A stretch of 64,000 bases of DNA, taken from contig JAPNXP010000004.1 of assembly GCA_028753945.1 (NCBI GenBank), positions 2,790,001-2,854,000 of the forward strand, written 5' to 3'. This document shows, piece by piece, positions 12,658-23,261 of this stretch. Source of the DNA: Hexactinellida sp. DTS-2022 (lineage: Eukaryota; Porifera; Hexactinellida). The notes under the pieces were generated by a model. The model searched no databases and had not been told where the DNA came from. It saw only the letters and a program-made list of their open reading frames with translations. The position numbers and the translations under genes are program-made. Each line of letters begins with the position of its first letter. Position 1 is the stretch's first letter.

Positions 12658-13063
12658 TTTATCAAATTAGTCAATTATAATGCAAACACAATGCAACAGT
12701 ATTATGACATAGAGAGGGAGGAGGAGGGTAGACCATAAAATAGGCTATGGTAAAAACATATGAAATTTACTCATAACTCTTGAACCGGATAACATAGAGC
12801 TTAGCTCTTTGTATGAATCGGAAGCAGATAACACACTTCCTATATGCAAATAATACAGTCGATGACTTAAATCGTAACGGAATTGTTGATATAGCTATAT
12901 GTATCAAATCTCGTCGAGACAGTGTGTACACAAATCTTTGGCGCCCTTTCTCAGAACCAGTAGGCAAAATTATTAGCGTAAATTATTGTTATTTACATGT
13001 AAACCAAACTTTTTATCGATGTAGCTAAACCATTTTGCCATGTGATTTAATATCGATACACCC
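12658..13063 (-). repeat. Right terminal inverted repeat of the 3.4-kb transposon
   Basis: Reverse complement of 9656-10,063 with only scattered differences, ending in CACCC just before the flanking TA. Confidence 0.9.
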
Positions 13064-13293
13064 TAAAGAGCATGGGAGGCTGATAGAAATATTTTCAAAA
13101 GAAAAATTTGGGAGGACATTCAAAAAATTGCACTGAAAATCGTATGCTGGATACAGGTGGAGGTATACCATTATGAAACAAAAATGATCGGTGTACTTTA
13201 CTATTTAGATGTTTGTTGTGTAAATACAGTTGAATTGCAAATAAGTAGCAATTAATTAATAATTATGGAAAAAATATCGAAACTTTAGACCTA

Positions 13294-14191
13294 GTGGGTT
13301 GTGGGGTCAAAAATTAAGATTCCGTGACCAACCACTGGGTAGTTAAGTTTTATGCCTGATTCTGATACTTTAGGATACATCTCGCGATTTAAGCTCCCAT
13401 GCCGCTTTGGAAAGTTTATGCAAACTTTTTTATAGCGACAAATTCAAAGTGCCTCCTACAATCATTTTGAAAAATTAAGGCCCCTATCTCAACAATTCTT
13501 AAATTGAGATTAGAGTGTTTTTGACTATAAAAAATTAAAAAATCCAGTCAATTGACGTCAAAATTGTTATAATTATATATATTAAGTGGGCGAATAAAAC
13601 GATTATGGGTCAATTTATTTGCTTCGTCACCCCCATGTGAGATCCCCAGAAGAGTCAAAGTGCTAAATTTAGGTATATACCGAGATTTACATGGAGACCA
13701 GGGAATGAAAGGTTCACGAACGAACTTATTGAACTTGAACGAACTGAACGTGCGTCAATTTAAGATGAACTGAATTGCGTCAATTCTGTCCGTTCGTGAA
13801 CCTTTCATTCCCTGATGGAGACATACTACATAGCGAGTTAAAAAATTTTTAAGAATGGACCTCCCATGGTGCCAAATGACGTAATAATATTCAAAAGGTT
13901 ATTACATTAAGAGTATAGTCCCGATTGAGTTGATATTTACAGTGCAGCTACTACTTATTGTATTCTGTTCAAAAACACTCTAATCTCAATTTATGAAATG
14001 TTCAGATATGGGCCTTAATTCTTCAAAATGATTGCCGGAGGCCCTTTGAATTTGTCGCTATAAAAAAGTTTTCCCAAACTTTCCAGAACGGCATGGGAGC
14101 TTAAATCGCGAGATATGTCCTAAAGTATCAGAATCAGGCATAAAACTTAACTAGCCAGAGGTTGGTCACGGAATCTTAATTTTTAACCCAC
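13294..14191. mobile_element. 0.9-kb long-inverted-repeat element with a nested hAT MITE
   Basis: Arms of about 240 bp (13,294-13,535 and 13,960-14,191) are inverted copies with moderate divergence; termini are GTGGGTT and AACCCAC with TA on both sides. No coding sequence. A hAT MITE (13,699-13,814) is inserted in the centre, so this element is the older of the two. Confidence 0.75.
13699..13814. mobile_element. 116-bp hAT MITE, perfect TSD
   Basis: Termini CAGGGAATGAAAGGTTCACG and its inverse; perfect 8-bp duplication ATGGAGAC at 13,691-13,698 and 13,815-13,822. Nested in the 0.9-kb inverted-repeat element. Confidence 0.92.
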
Positions 14192-14389
14192 TAACCATAC
14201 AATTCATTATGGGGCAGAAATCTTAGACACTCTAATTTGTTTGAAAAAATAATAACTCAATAAATTTCAGCTGAACCAACAAAGATAACCCATTTTTAGC
14301 GCATCATAGGATAGCTCGTTTTTTTTTTTCAGCCTTAGGAACCAATATGCATTTTAACCATCTCGTGTAACATTCCCAAGCTCTCTTTC

Positions 14390-15204
14390 TTATCAAGTCA
14401 GAATCGGGTCTGCTAAGGAGTCTCGCATAGAGCTCCTAGCATCCTTAATTGTACGTCAGTGCCCCATTCATAAGGAGCGGAAATGTTGTACGTGCTCATG
14501 CAATTCCTGCTCAGAGAACAAACCCGATTTCTCCATTACATTAGGGAAGTGTTGTGGGCTCGACATGAATCTACCAATCAAATTCTGCTTTAGCATTTCA
14601 AATTTCGATTCAGTACCAAATATAATATGGGATAATGCTCGATACAAACAATTACCATCGGCAAATACTGGTACTAAAGAAATATTCATGTGAAATGTAT
14701 TTGTCAATCTATTTTCCAGTGAACAGTAGTATTGCTTCAATTATTAACTAAGAGGGCGATGTAATGGTTCACTATTCTTTAAAATTGTTTCGACATCTAA
14801 CCCAATACTACTGGCAATCCTCATTTGCATAAGGGGAGTCAAGTTATATTTATGGAACAATTGAGCAAATTAATATCCATAGTATATACCGGGCCTGTGA
14901 TAACACCATCAAACATCAAATTAGGCAAAACAGTACTAATGGGAGACTGAGTAGATTGGGAATCCAGGAATGGACTGAAGATTTTATCACTGAATTCAGT
15001 TATCTTAGGTTTCTTACTGAGTGGCTCAAAACCATCTGCTACAAATACCCTTTTAAGAAGACTAAAGACCGGGTCTTCGGAATCAGATTGCTTAATGGGA
15101 GAGCATGGAAGAGACACATCCATGGTACATGTATCCTGAGTGGAGTGCACTACATTACCCAAATAATTCTGGAATACTTCACTGAGGATGCGGGCGGGCG
15201 GCAT
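14390..15204 (-). pseudogene. Helitron 1: linker and OTU-type cysteine protease, broken
   Basis: PVFADGNCLYRALSHIIFG (14,620-14,680) is the N-terminal OTU signature: the Asp and Cys of DGNC are the expected catalytic positions. Downstream, SSPQHFPNVMEKSGLFSEQEL parallels SPQHYFNVMGRSGIFSEQDL-like sequence in Helitron 2. Upstream lie a linker (14,839-15,204) and two stops at 14,742-14,747. After 14,470 homology continues only in another frame and stops near 14,390, so the His end of the domain is lost. OTU proteases cleave ubiquitin chains; their presence in some animal Helitrons is established, but the role is not. Confidence 0.7.
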
Positions 15205-15542
15205 CTCATTATCATTATCTCATTATTTGCATACCTACCAACCGTACAGGGATGTTGACCCTTTTGGCTGGACCGTGCAGGAATTTTAAAATTTGTACAG
15301 GGATTTTTAGCTAGGGAAAAATTATTTATTGTGAGTCTATTAATACCTAAACATGTCGACACCATCTAAATATAGCATTTGTTTTGTGTAAATAATCTGT
15401 TCCTATATGTGATTCCCTGTCTATATAAACTAATGTTTCACCTTTACAAGGAAATTTTTTGGGGGTGTACAGGCATTTTGGCCAATGCACAGGGGGAAAT
15501 AGGTGCCTCGTACAGGGATATGCCTCAAATAGGTTCGCAGGT
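15183..15542 (+). repeat. Dispersed repeat R, copy 2, inside Helitron 1
   Basis: About 360 bp nearly identical to 8602-8977, lying between the helicase C-terminus and the OTU linker of Helitron 1. It differs by small deletions (for example GTACAGGG to GTGCAGG) and has no coding role. Confidence 0.75.
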
Positions 15543-15547
15543 AGCTC

Positions 15548-17666
15548 ACTGTAATCTACATTCTTAACCAAGGCTCCGCCGGATGAGGAGGGGGTACCGC
15601 CACAAACCATAAGTTTTAATCCGGCAGGGTTTTGAACTTGGCTCAATCAACATATAGTTGGCATGGCTGAAAATAGCATTCGGAGATGGTAGGAATATGC
15701 CCACATTTTCTAAACTCTGTCCTTGCCCTTTGTTAATGCTAATACAAAAGGCAGGACGAATAGGGAACTGCCTCCTTCTGAGCACAAACGGAAATTCTGA
15801 GTCAGATGGAATCATGGGAATTCGGGGAATAAAAACTCGTTTGCGCTTATGAACACCTGTAGCGATTTCAGCGTCAATTATGCGAATCAGGAATGCTTTT
15901 TCAGTTAACCGTGTGCCCGTTACACATTCCTTGAGTCGGGTCATGACTCCGCAAACAATTATAGAAGCGTAAACCTTAAGACAGAGTCGGTGAGGAGGCA
16001 AACGATTTGGTGTAGTAGAATTAGGAACTCAGTCGGGTACATAGCCGCCTGCTCCTCACCTACCGAGTCTGCGCTTAATAACGTGCTCGCTTCCCCTGGT
16101 ATCAGGTTCATAACGTATTGATTGATAAAATCAGTTGTATCATTCTTAAGACACATCAAACTATGGCGAGAAATATAATCTGGATTATTATAGTTTACTG
16201 TAATATCGCCGTAAGTAGCAGCAACCAAATCATAAACTGACTCGCCTGCTACATGAATTTGCGGTCTACGTGGATCATATGATTGTCATCCTCGGGCTCA
16301 GTGCCTCTCCAACTCTCAAAAGGAATTTGGAGAAGTCACTAACTTGGGATGCATCACCTGAAGATAAATTACGGAGTCGCATGTTTATAATGAGTTTAAG
16401 AACCTTAACATGACTCCAGAGAGGTGATCTATTCAGACAGGCTGACACAATATCAGCTTCGGTCCCATGTCTGATTACAGGCAGAATTTGACGGAAATCA
16501 CCTCCAATCACAATAACTTTGCCACCGAATGGGATATCGCATGAACAGAGATCTCTCAATGTACGGTCGATACACTCTGCTTTATGTCTATGTGTCATAG
16601 GAGCCTCCTCCCAAACAAACAGTCACCCTGTGAATGGACCGTGGATAACAGCGTGTTATAAATGAACCTTTTCCGGTCCCTCCTGGTCCATCGGTAAAGA
16701 ATGCATTAGAGCACGAATTAGTATCGTTAACAGCTGCAATTATAATGTTATAAATACTCAACTGGTCAGCATTAATTAGGGAAAGTTTCGACTCACTATA
16801 TCATTCTGTTCACTAACATTATAATCAAGCTCATCCATAATGATACACGATTCCTCATACGTATTACTCACATTAATAGGGATCAGCATACCTGGATAAT
16901 CAGCTAAGGACTTTCCATGTTTCTGCAGTCAGTACTCAAGATCAAGCAATACACTATTTAAGATTTGCTCGTCGAGTTCTACATTAGCGAATACAGTTCT
17001 AGCACAACACAGGAAGTCCTCAGCGAAAGAGGGTTTGTACTTATCCCAGAGAGCGAGTGGAATAGATGGCTCAACAAACAAGAGAAGAGTCACGAATAGC
17101 TGACGCAACTGTGCTGGCATAGAACAGGTAGCTGCCTCTGCCAAACACTGATCAACTTCCTGATCATCCTCCAGCAGACCTCGTCTCACACATGCCTCCT
17201 TATAGGTGTCACAGACGGTGCCATCAGGGAGAGTACGGACGTCCTGAAAACTCGTGCAACCTTTGACATGATTGAGAAGTGTCCTCAGGTGGAAACGTGG
17301 TCCTTCCCCTGGATGAGCTGAGTGCAAACGGGCTATCACTTTACCATGCCCATTAACTCTCGGTTTCCATTTTCGCTTATCTTTGTCCCACACAAACATG
17401 TCAGCGAAATTCGTGTAAGTGAGTTCTAGAGCTGCAGAGAATTTCTTATTAGCTTCGAACCATGCGGTTAGTGTGGTGTGCTTATGCTTGCTCAGAACAT
17501 CTCCTATGTCCGCGTCAGCAGAGAGGACCACAGACTGCTCATTCTCAAGATGGAGAGCTAGCTTCATCACGTGGGGGAAGTTACCATGAAGGTCAAAGGC
17601 GAATATACGATAGCAAGCTTCCGTGGAAGAGACCTATCGACCTTCTACGTAATTAGCGACTTCGTC
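15548..17666 (-). pseudogene. Helitron 1: PIF1-type DNA helicase part, broken
   Basis: Reading from 17,570 down: a pre-helicase region (LNHVKGCTSFQDVRTLPDGT; RQLFVTLLLF; SFAEDFLC), Walker A as DGPGGTGK near 16,690-16,715, Walker B as WEEAPM near 16,600-16,615, motif III GGDFRQILPV near 16,490-16,515, and the C-terminal motif FCISINKGQGQSLENVG near 15,690-15,740. Less than 100 nt separate Walker A from Walker B, where an intact PIF1/Helitron helicase has far more, so an internal deletion is likely. Several frame changes and stops follow. In intact elements this enzyme unwinds the donor strand after Rep nicking. Confidence 0.8.
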
Positions 17667-18155
17667 CTATCGCTTAGGTACGCTAGTATTCGCATTTTCA
17701 CCTGAACTGAACTCAACAATGGCTCCATCGTGACCCTTGTACAGATATTTGTAGAGATACTTAACAGCAATAACTGTGGTACAAATCTCTACATTAATGT
17801 GTGCATTGTACTTAACAGCAAATAGGGATTGTATGCGACTACCCACCAATTGTCAAGAAGTGCTTTCCCTACTTGCACACTACGGCCATTTTCCCTGCGG
17901 CGGTAATTAGGGTACCCATCATTAGCAGTGCTGGTCACGCAAGAAAATTATTTCGGGAATCTCTTGGAGCATTTACCATCACGCATGCAAGCGGCGCTTT
18001 TGTTAGACAAACCACGTGGACCATGGATCATACAGCGCTTCACAATTCTATGTAGCCTCGGTTTAAGAACTGGGTCCGGGATTTCAGCACACACTATGTT
18101 ATCTTACGCAGACGGGTCTCGCGGCTTTTCCTCATCTCTAAGTATAATTAGAATA

Positions 18156-18417
18156 CCGTTTATACTCTAATAGTAGCCCCTATTCGAATAATCGCCTACC
18201 TCCAATAATACCCCCCTCCCCCAATTAGCAAATACCAATTTATTACGGGTACCCTGAGAAAATTTCTTTATCTAATATTAGTCGCAATACGATTATCAAC
18301 CGACTATACTAAATAAATTGTATCAACATGTGATATTCTCGAAAAGTCACAAAAATTATTGGTCAGAAAATGGCCTAAAAACAATAATCGCCTAGGATAC
18401 TATTCGAATAAATACGG
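18156..18417. mobile_element. TA-flanked MITE inserted in the Helitron HUH motif
   Basis: 262 bp; termini CCGTTTAT and ATACGG are imperfect inverted copies, and TA flanks both ends (18,154-18,155; 18,418-18,419). Removing one TA and the element leaves the Rep frame open. Related by its CGAATAA/TATTCG motif to the MITE at 22,998-23,258. Confidence 0.8.
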
Positions 18418-19022
18418 TATATGCATGCGGTAGGCCCCGGTTTTGGAACTCTATGGTATACACATAGGCAAGAGGCTTACCAAAAATGTGCTTTTTTGGT
18501 AATATCGCTCAATAATTCACGCAGTTTAAGGTGAAAGACTTGTACTATTAAATCAGGGCGATCGCTCGCTTTCTGATTTAATAACAGTGCGGACGTAATC
18601 TCCTCCCATTGTGGATTACAGCTACAGATAATAATAAAGTCTGGCTTACCATATTTCCTGACTATAGCCATAGCGTCCTGATACAATTCAAACATCTGTC
18701 TGGGACTACCTGTGTAAGAGGAGGGGAGAATAATACTGCGTCCCAGCTCGCCGGCGTCCGTATCGCCTGAGGACAGAGTGTCAGCCAGACCGCTGTAGAG
18801 ATCACTCCTGATCTGCCTCTGGTTGAACTTTATGTAGTTCAGTCTCTGCTGCTCTATCTTATTCTTAGCGTACATATCCACCAGGTACTGATGGAACAGT
18901 CTCCCGAACACGTGCAGGTAGCTCAGGCTGCTCCGTATCATGTCTGTAGGAGTAGTACTCCATCGGGGTGACGCAGCCCTTTCCTCTGCTGTGAGGGAAT
19001 TTAAGCCGCCAGCCATCCTCAC

Positions 19023-19085
19023 CTAAAAGAAGCAGTATAAACAGTGCACACTAATACATAATGTCAATCAATTAGCAGTGCTTAC
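19023..19085 (-). other. 63-nt spliceosomal intron in Helitron 1 Rep
   Basis: Donor CGAG/GTAAGC at 19,086/19,085 and acceptor CTTCTTTTAG at 19,023; the flanking codons rejoin as FPRGEDGWRL, the sequence expected at this place in Helitron Rep proteins. Helitron 2 has no intron at the corresponding place (about 56,045). Confidence 0.75.
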
Positions 19086-20227
19086 CTCGAGGGAATAGGA
19101 GCACATAATGCAGGGGATCGTAGGCGCGATGGGTCTCGGTGCTGCGCTGCAAGTCCCCACTCTGCGCGTGCAGGACAATGTCTCTGCTCGCTTCCAGCTT
19201 GTTATATCCGTCTCCAGGCATGATAACCGCAATCTCAGGTGCAGTGGGGGCGTTGTAGCGACGTAGATCAGATGCCCCGTCAGATCGAATCGTCATCCTC
19301 ATGTCTGCACCTCCATGCTCTCGCATAACGTCTATTCCCTGTCTGAAGGAGACATACGGATTGACCTCATGAAGCATAACCTGTAGACACGGGACTCGGG
19401 TAGGGACGCCCCACCCAGACCCTGCTGGCGATACTCGGCTTCAGCCTCAGGTGTACCGTCATGGATGTATATCTGAGTAAATGCCGGGGCCTCTCCCTCT
19501 CTCGGCATGAGCTGTCCAATGTAGTGTACAGTCCCGTGAATACGGAATGTGTACACCCCTCTCTTAGCATTGGCGAGCTGCTTATCCACGTTAACTCCGA
19601 GCGAGGCGAAAGCAAGAGCAGAGTTGTCCGCTCGGATGTTATCTCTGAAAGCTCTCCTTCTTGTATCACCCGCTGTCAGCGGGTGAGCAAGCAGGTCAGG
19701 CGGAGTAGCTAAAGAAGGAAGAACAACCTTGGCCTGGCCACAACAGAGTGGAAACTTAGGAAATAATCTTGTGCTTTTTGGTATTTTTTCCCGTTTTCCA
19801 GAATATCGCTTCACAAAAAGTGCAGGAAAAAGTCATACTGCCAACTGAAAACTCGGTGCTAAAGTTATCAGTAACCTCACAGGCAGATTGTGACCGAGCT
19901 AAATTTAAGGCCGACTTAGAAATGTGGGAATTACCATACAACTCAACCCTTTCCTGCATATTCTCAGCATGCTGTCTTTCCTGCTCTCAGCATGGTAGCA
20001 AATTCCCTCTTCTTATCGAGGCCGCAACAGTTTCCCCATCAGTTTGATACTCTAAATATGTAGACTGGTATTCCTTCTTATCGAGGCGCGTAGCAGTTTC
20101 CCCGGCAGTCACACACACACAAACACACAACAATTGCGCTTTTATTATATAGATAGTATGTGATTACCGCTTAATTGCTAGAATCGAATTCGAAATAAAT
20201 TCCTATTTGAGAGAATTGCATCAACAT

Positions 20228-20615
20228 GCTTCAAGGGTGCGGTTGGCTAACCGATCTGAGACAACGGTTACAACCGGTTAACCGCCATCCTACTCAATAC
20301 AATAAATCCTTTATAAAAATTTGATTATACTACAGAATAAGACTCAGGTGTATAAAGTATAACTACATAAGTATATTAACTGATACATTTCGTGCTTTAG
20401 GTAAATATAAATCAATGTTGTCCTATAATATTTATTAAGTGGTGATGAGAAATGGATTAGGGATACATATTCTGATAAATTTCAAAAAATTTAATTACTT
20501 TATACATTAATTTCCCAATAATTCTGCTCTTATTCAACAGACCGGCTAACTGGTTAATAAAATCTCTAACCGTTAACCGATGTCAGCAACGGTTAACCGA
20601 ATCCAGCCTTGCATG
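20228..20615. mobile_element. MITE-like element with GGTTAACCG inverted motifs
   Basis: Left CAAGGGTGCGGTTGGCTAACCG-like and right CGGTTAACCGAATCCAGCCTTG ends are inverted, with further GGTTAACCG copies internally. The flanks share CATGC but no exact duplication was found. Confidence 0.5.
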
Positions 20616-20619
20616 CACA

Positions 20620-21294
20620 GAGTCACACAATGTATTAGTCAGTATTTGGGTTGAATTTTTATTAATATCTAACACAAAATAACACTAATGAATTAAGAAA
20701 TTGGCTCAAAGGTGTACCACAGTGAGTTTTATAAAGTGATAAATTTTGGAGTGATTGAATTAAAACTCTTGGAGTTATTACTTAATAAGTTAAATAATTA
20801 TGATAACCTCGGATGTCTTGAGGTAAAAGGTATAAATAGAAAAACCCCACTTTCACTTTCAATTGAAATTCAATTAACTTTCAGTTTCAATTTTACATTC
20901 CTAGCCAGACGTGGGTTAATTTATTATTTTGTGGCATCATGTAACAACAATGTCTGAACATGTGTTTCACAGTTAACTTGTCTATAGAATATAGTCAGTT
21001 CAATTTAATTGAAACATTTATGCCAAAATACCTACCGTATCTTATTATTTCACAGTCCCAAATTTTTGCTTTGAAATTCAATAGATCGTTCTCACAGAAA
21101 CTACAAAATTACCCCTAAATACAAATTTTCAGCTTTTTGAGACTCGTAGTTTCCAATTAATTCTGGTCAAACAAACAAACAAATTCCACATCCAAGTAGC
21201 GAATCCAAAAGACCATGACCTCGCTGATTGTTTTTAATTGTGGATTTGATAAGACAACCAATCAATAATATAATTATTCCAGTTTTTATTTCTA
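20620..21294. other. No gene recognised
   Basis: AT-rich intron sequence; the short frame at 20,712-20,957 shows no family features. Confidence 0.4.
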
Positions 21295-22971
21295 CTAGCG
21301 CGCTTCACTTGCTAGGTCGCTTCGCGCCAAAACACAACCGCTTCGCGGTTGGTGTGTGGTTTATATACACCTAATATTGATTTTAAAGCGTAAATAGACC
21401 GAAATAGTCAAATTTAACATTGTGAAATTTTAATGATTACGTCATCATGCGATAATGAGTTATCATAGTGGCGATCTGGTGTGACCATCGCCTAGATATG
21501 TCACCGAGAAGGCCATAAAACGAGAAGGCCAGTTTCTAATTTTCATTTTAGGATAAACTATGCCTCCTATTGTTGTTATTTGGGTTGTATATGGGGTAAT
21601 CGACCATTGCGAGTCCATTATAGCCACTTTTGAGAATCTCAGATTTGTGGTTAAGCTATTTAGGCGCCATTTATTGATGACACCACAAATATACAAAGAT
21701 ATAAAATTCGAGTCTAAAGAACTGCGAGAAAATGAAAATAACTTGCTAATAAACTTAGAATACATTTTCCGAATATATAATGAGAATGAATATATATAAA
21801 CCAGCAATTATATACGTTTTATGGACGAAAATAATAAGTTTTAATTCGGATACTACTTGTATTTTAGCATGTGGTTGCTTAATAATTTTTAATTTTTTTT
21901 TAGAATGTCGCCATTTTGTGATTTAGTAGCCTTTGGGGTATGAAATATATCCCTATATTAGTTTTCCAATTATAAAATTATTAGAAAGTAGGAAGAAACT
22001 GAAATTTATGATATTTGAAAAAAATTCATTTACCATAAATTGTTACCGTCATCATTAAATTGCGCCTAAACAGCTTAACCACAAATCTGAGATTCTCAAA
22101 AGTGGTTCTATAGGACTCGCAATGGTTGATTACCCCATATACAATCCAAATAACAACAATAGGGGGCATAGTATATCCTAAATGAAAATTTGAAACTCTT
22201 CTTCTCGTTTTATGGCCTTCTCCGTGACATATCTAGCCGTATATTAAGTAGGCCATGGGGTGACCAACGTGTCCGCATCATTAATGTACATGTTCTATTA
22301 AGTTTTCAGATTTTTATCACTAAAGGGCGCGAATTATATGCGATTAAGTGAATTTTCATGCTTCTCGAAATGTGACAATGACGTCATAACTTGTCGAGGT
22401 TTGAGAAATTTTGAGTGGAAACCTCAATTTGTTGAAGGGTGCCTTTTGTTACCCCTATATGCCAAAAATCCCATTTGAAAACCATCGCACTTTCTTCAAT
22501 CAACTCGTAAAATACAAACGAATATAAAAACTGTCCGAATATCCCAGTTTTTGCCGAATATCCCAAAAAATGTCCGATAAGCCCTAGTTTTGCCTAGGCA
22601 AAACCAAAGCGTGTCCTATGGATAATTTGCCGAGTAAAGACACTTTTGCTAGATATACTCCATAAAACACACTTAAAAAACTTTTACTTGATAATCTGAC
22701 ACTTTTTAAATATATCTATACACACCGCTAGAAAGTGTCTCTCAATCGCACATTTAGGGACACAATTTAAAGCTAAGCTTTTTTTACAACACCATTTAGG
22801 TAAAAAAACTTCAATTCCCTATAAGGAAATCCACCATAAAAGTGTGTATTTATGGACTATTTTGGGGACATATATCCCTAAATCCGAGATTTCGGACCTT
22901 ATCTGGACACCCAGGCTTGTGTTTTAATAGTATAGATATATCCACCTAGCTTTGTGTTTTAATAGTATAGA
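21295..22971 (-). mobile_element. Nonautonomous Helitron with a foldback element inside
   Basis: On the - strand the 5' end reads TCTATACTATTAAAACACAA (from 22,971) and the 3' end GCGCGCTAG (to 21,295), with host A before and T after: canonical A/TC...CTAG/T borders. A GC-rich hairpin (AACCGCGAAGCGGTT-type) sits near the 3' end. The last 35 bp at the 5' end are tandemly doubled (a second TC end at 22,936). The foldback element at 21,486-22,257 is inserted in it. No coding. Confidence 0.8.
21486..22257. mobile_element. CATGGCC foldback element, copy C
   Basis: 772 bp with arms of about 210 and 190 bp; right end reads ...TTAAGTAGGCCATG. The left tip is worn (CATCGCC). Flanks GTGTGAC (21,479-21,485) and GGGTGAC (22,258-22,264) form a 7-bp duplication with one change. 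The related Helitron at 46,827-47,293 has the empty site GGTGTGACCAACG near 46,990, which confirms the borders. Confidence 0.85.
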
Positions 22972-22997
22972 TATCCTATGAGTACTCATAGGATAGA

Positions 22998-23258
22998 CCG
23001 TATTTCCCCGAATAAGCGCCCCGGCGCTTATTGTTTTCGTGGGCCAAAACTGTCCTGAAATTTTTGTGAAAAATTCAGAATACTAATATTTTTGTCGATT
23101 CTAATGGTTTCCAACAACAGTATATCTACCGAATTTGCCAAAATCAATAGAATTACATTACTGTGATCAACTAAAGTGTATAAATTAAAACATTCCAATG
23201 TCATTTTTATTGACCCGGCGCTTATTCAAGCCCCCGGCGCTTATTCGGGGAAATACGT
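22998..23258. mobile_element. MITE with CGTATTTCCCCGAATAAGCG ends
   Basis: About 260 bp with 20-odd-bp terminal inverted repeats that hold CCGGCGCTTATT. A Tc1/mariner-type origin is likely from the family resemblance to 18,156-18,417, but the exact target duplication (TA or TAGA) is unclear. Confidence 0.7.
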
Positions 23259-23261
23259 TAG

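Larger units (their letters stand above)
9656..13063 (+). mobile_element. 3.4-kb DNA transposon with long terminal inverted repeats and TA flanks
   Basis: The element starts GGGTGTATCGATA and ends TATCGATACACCC, with TA on both sides (9654-9655 and 13,064-13,065). Terminal inverted repeats are about 405 bp each (9656-10,063 and 12,658-13,063) and differ at only a few positions, pointing to fairly recent insertion. One transposase-like gene lies between them on the + strand. A TA duplication is used by Tc1/mariner and some other superfamilies, but TIRs this long and this transposase do not match the Tc1/mariner pattern I know. Assignment to a superfamily is left open. Confidence 0.85.
17667..19959 (-). 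pseudogene. Helitron 1: zinc-finger and Rep (HUH nuclease) part, broken
   Basis: The N-terminus has a Cys pair (CTFCEAIFW) and CCGQAKVVLP, typical of the Helitron N-terminal zinc region. Rep follows: YNAPTAPEIAVIMPGDGYN, AYDPLHYVLLFPRG, an intron at 19,023-19,085, then DMIRSSLSYLHVFGRLFHQYLVDMY and QDAMAIVRKYGKPDFIIICSCNPQW. The HUH motif (GLPHA...ILI) is interrupted by a MITE at 18,156-18,417, and one His codon now reads Tyr. The two-tyrosine motif YLYKYLYKGHD is present near 17,730-17,770. Rep would nick and rejoin DNA during rolling-circle transposition. Frameshifts occur near 19,378 and 19,760. Confidence 0.83.
14390..20153 (-). mobile_element. Autonomous-type Helitron 1, decayed
   Basis: On the - strand the element begins at 20,153 with TCTATATAATAAAAGCGCAA, preceded by host A: the 5'-TC expected of a Helitron, and nearly the same 5' end as the short Helitrons at 33,512 and 34,469. 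It then carries a zinc-finger region, Rep, PIF1-type helicase and an OTU protease. The 3' end is not recognised; homology fades near 14,390, before the 0.9-kb element. Just inside the 5' end are two diverged copies of a motif (GGGGAAACTG...CCTCGATAAGAAG). Coding is broken in many places and two elements (18,156-18,417; repeat R at 15,183-15,542) interrupt it. Confidence 0.85.

Noticed and set aside
13294..14191. 0.9-kb inverted repeat read as a 3-bp-TSD (ACC) element
   Set aside because: ACC on both sides is too short to separate from chance; TA flanks fit equally well.
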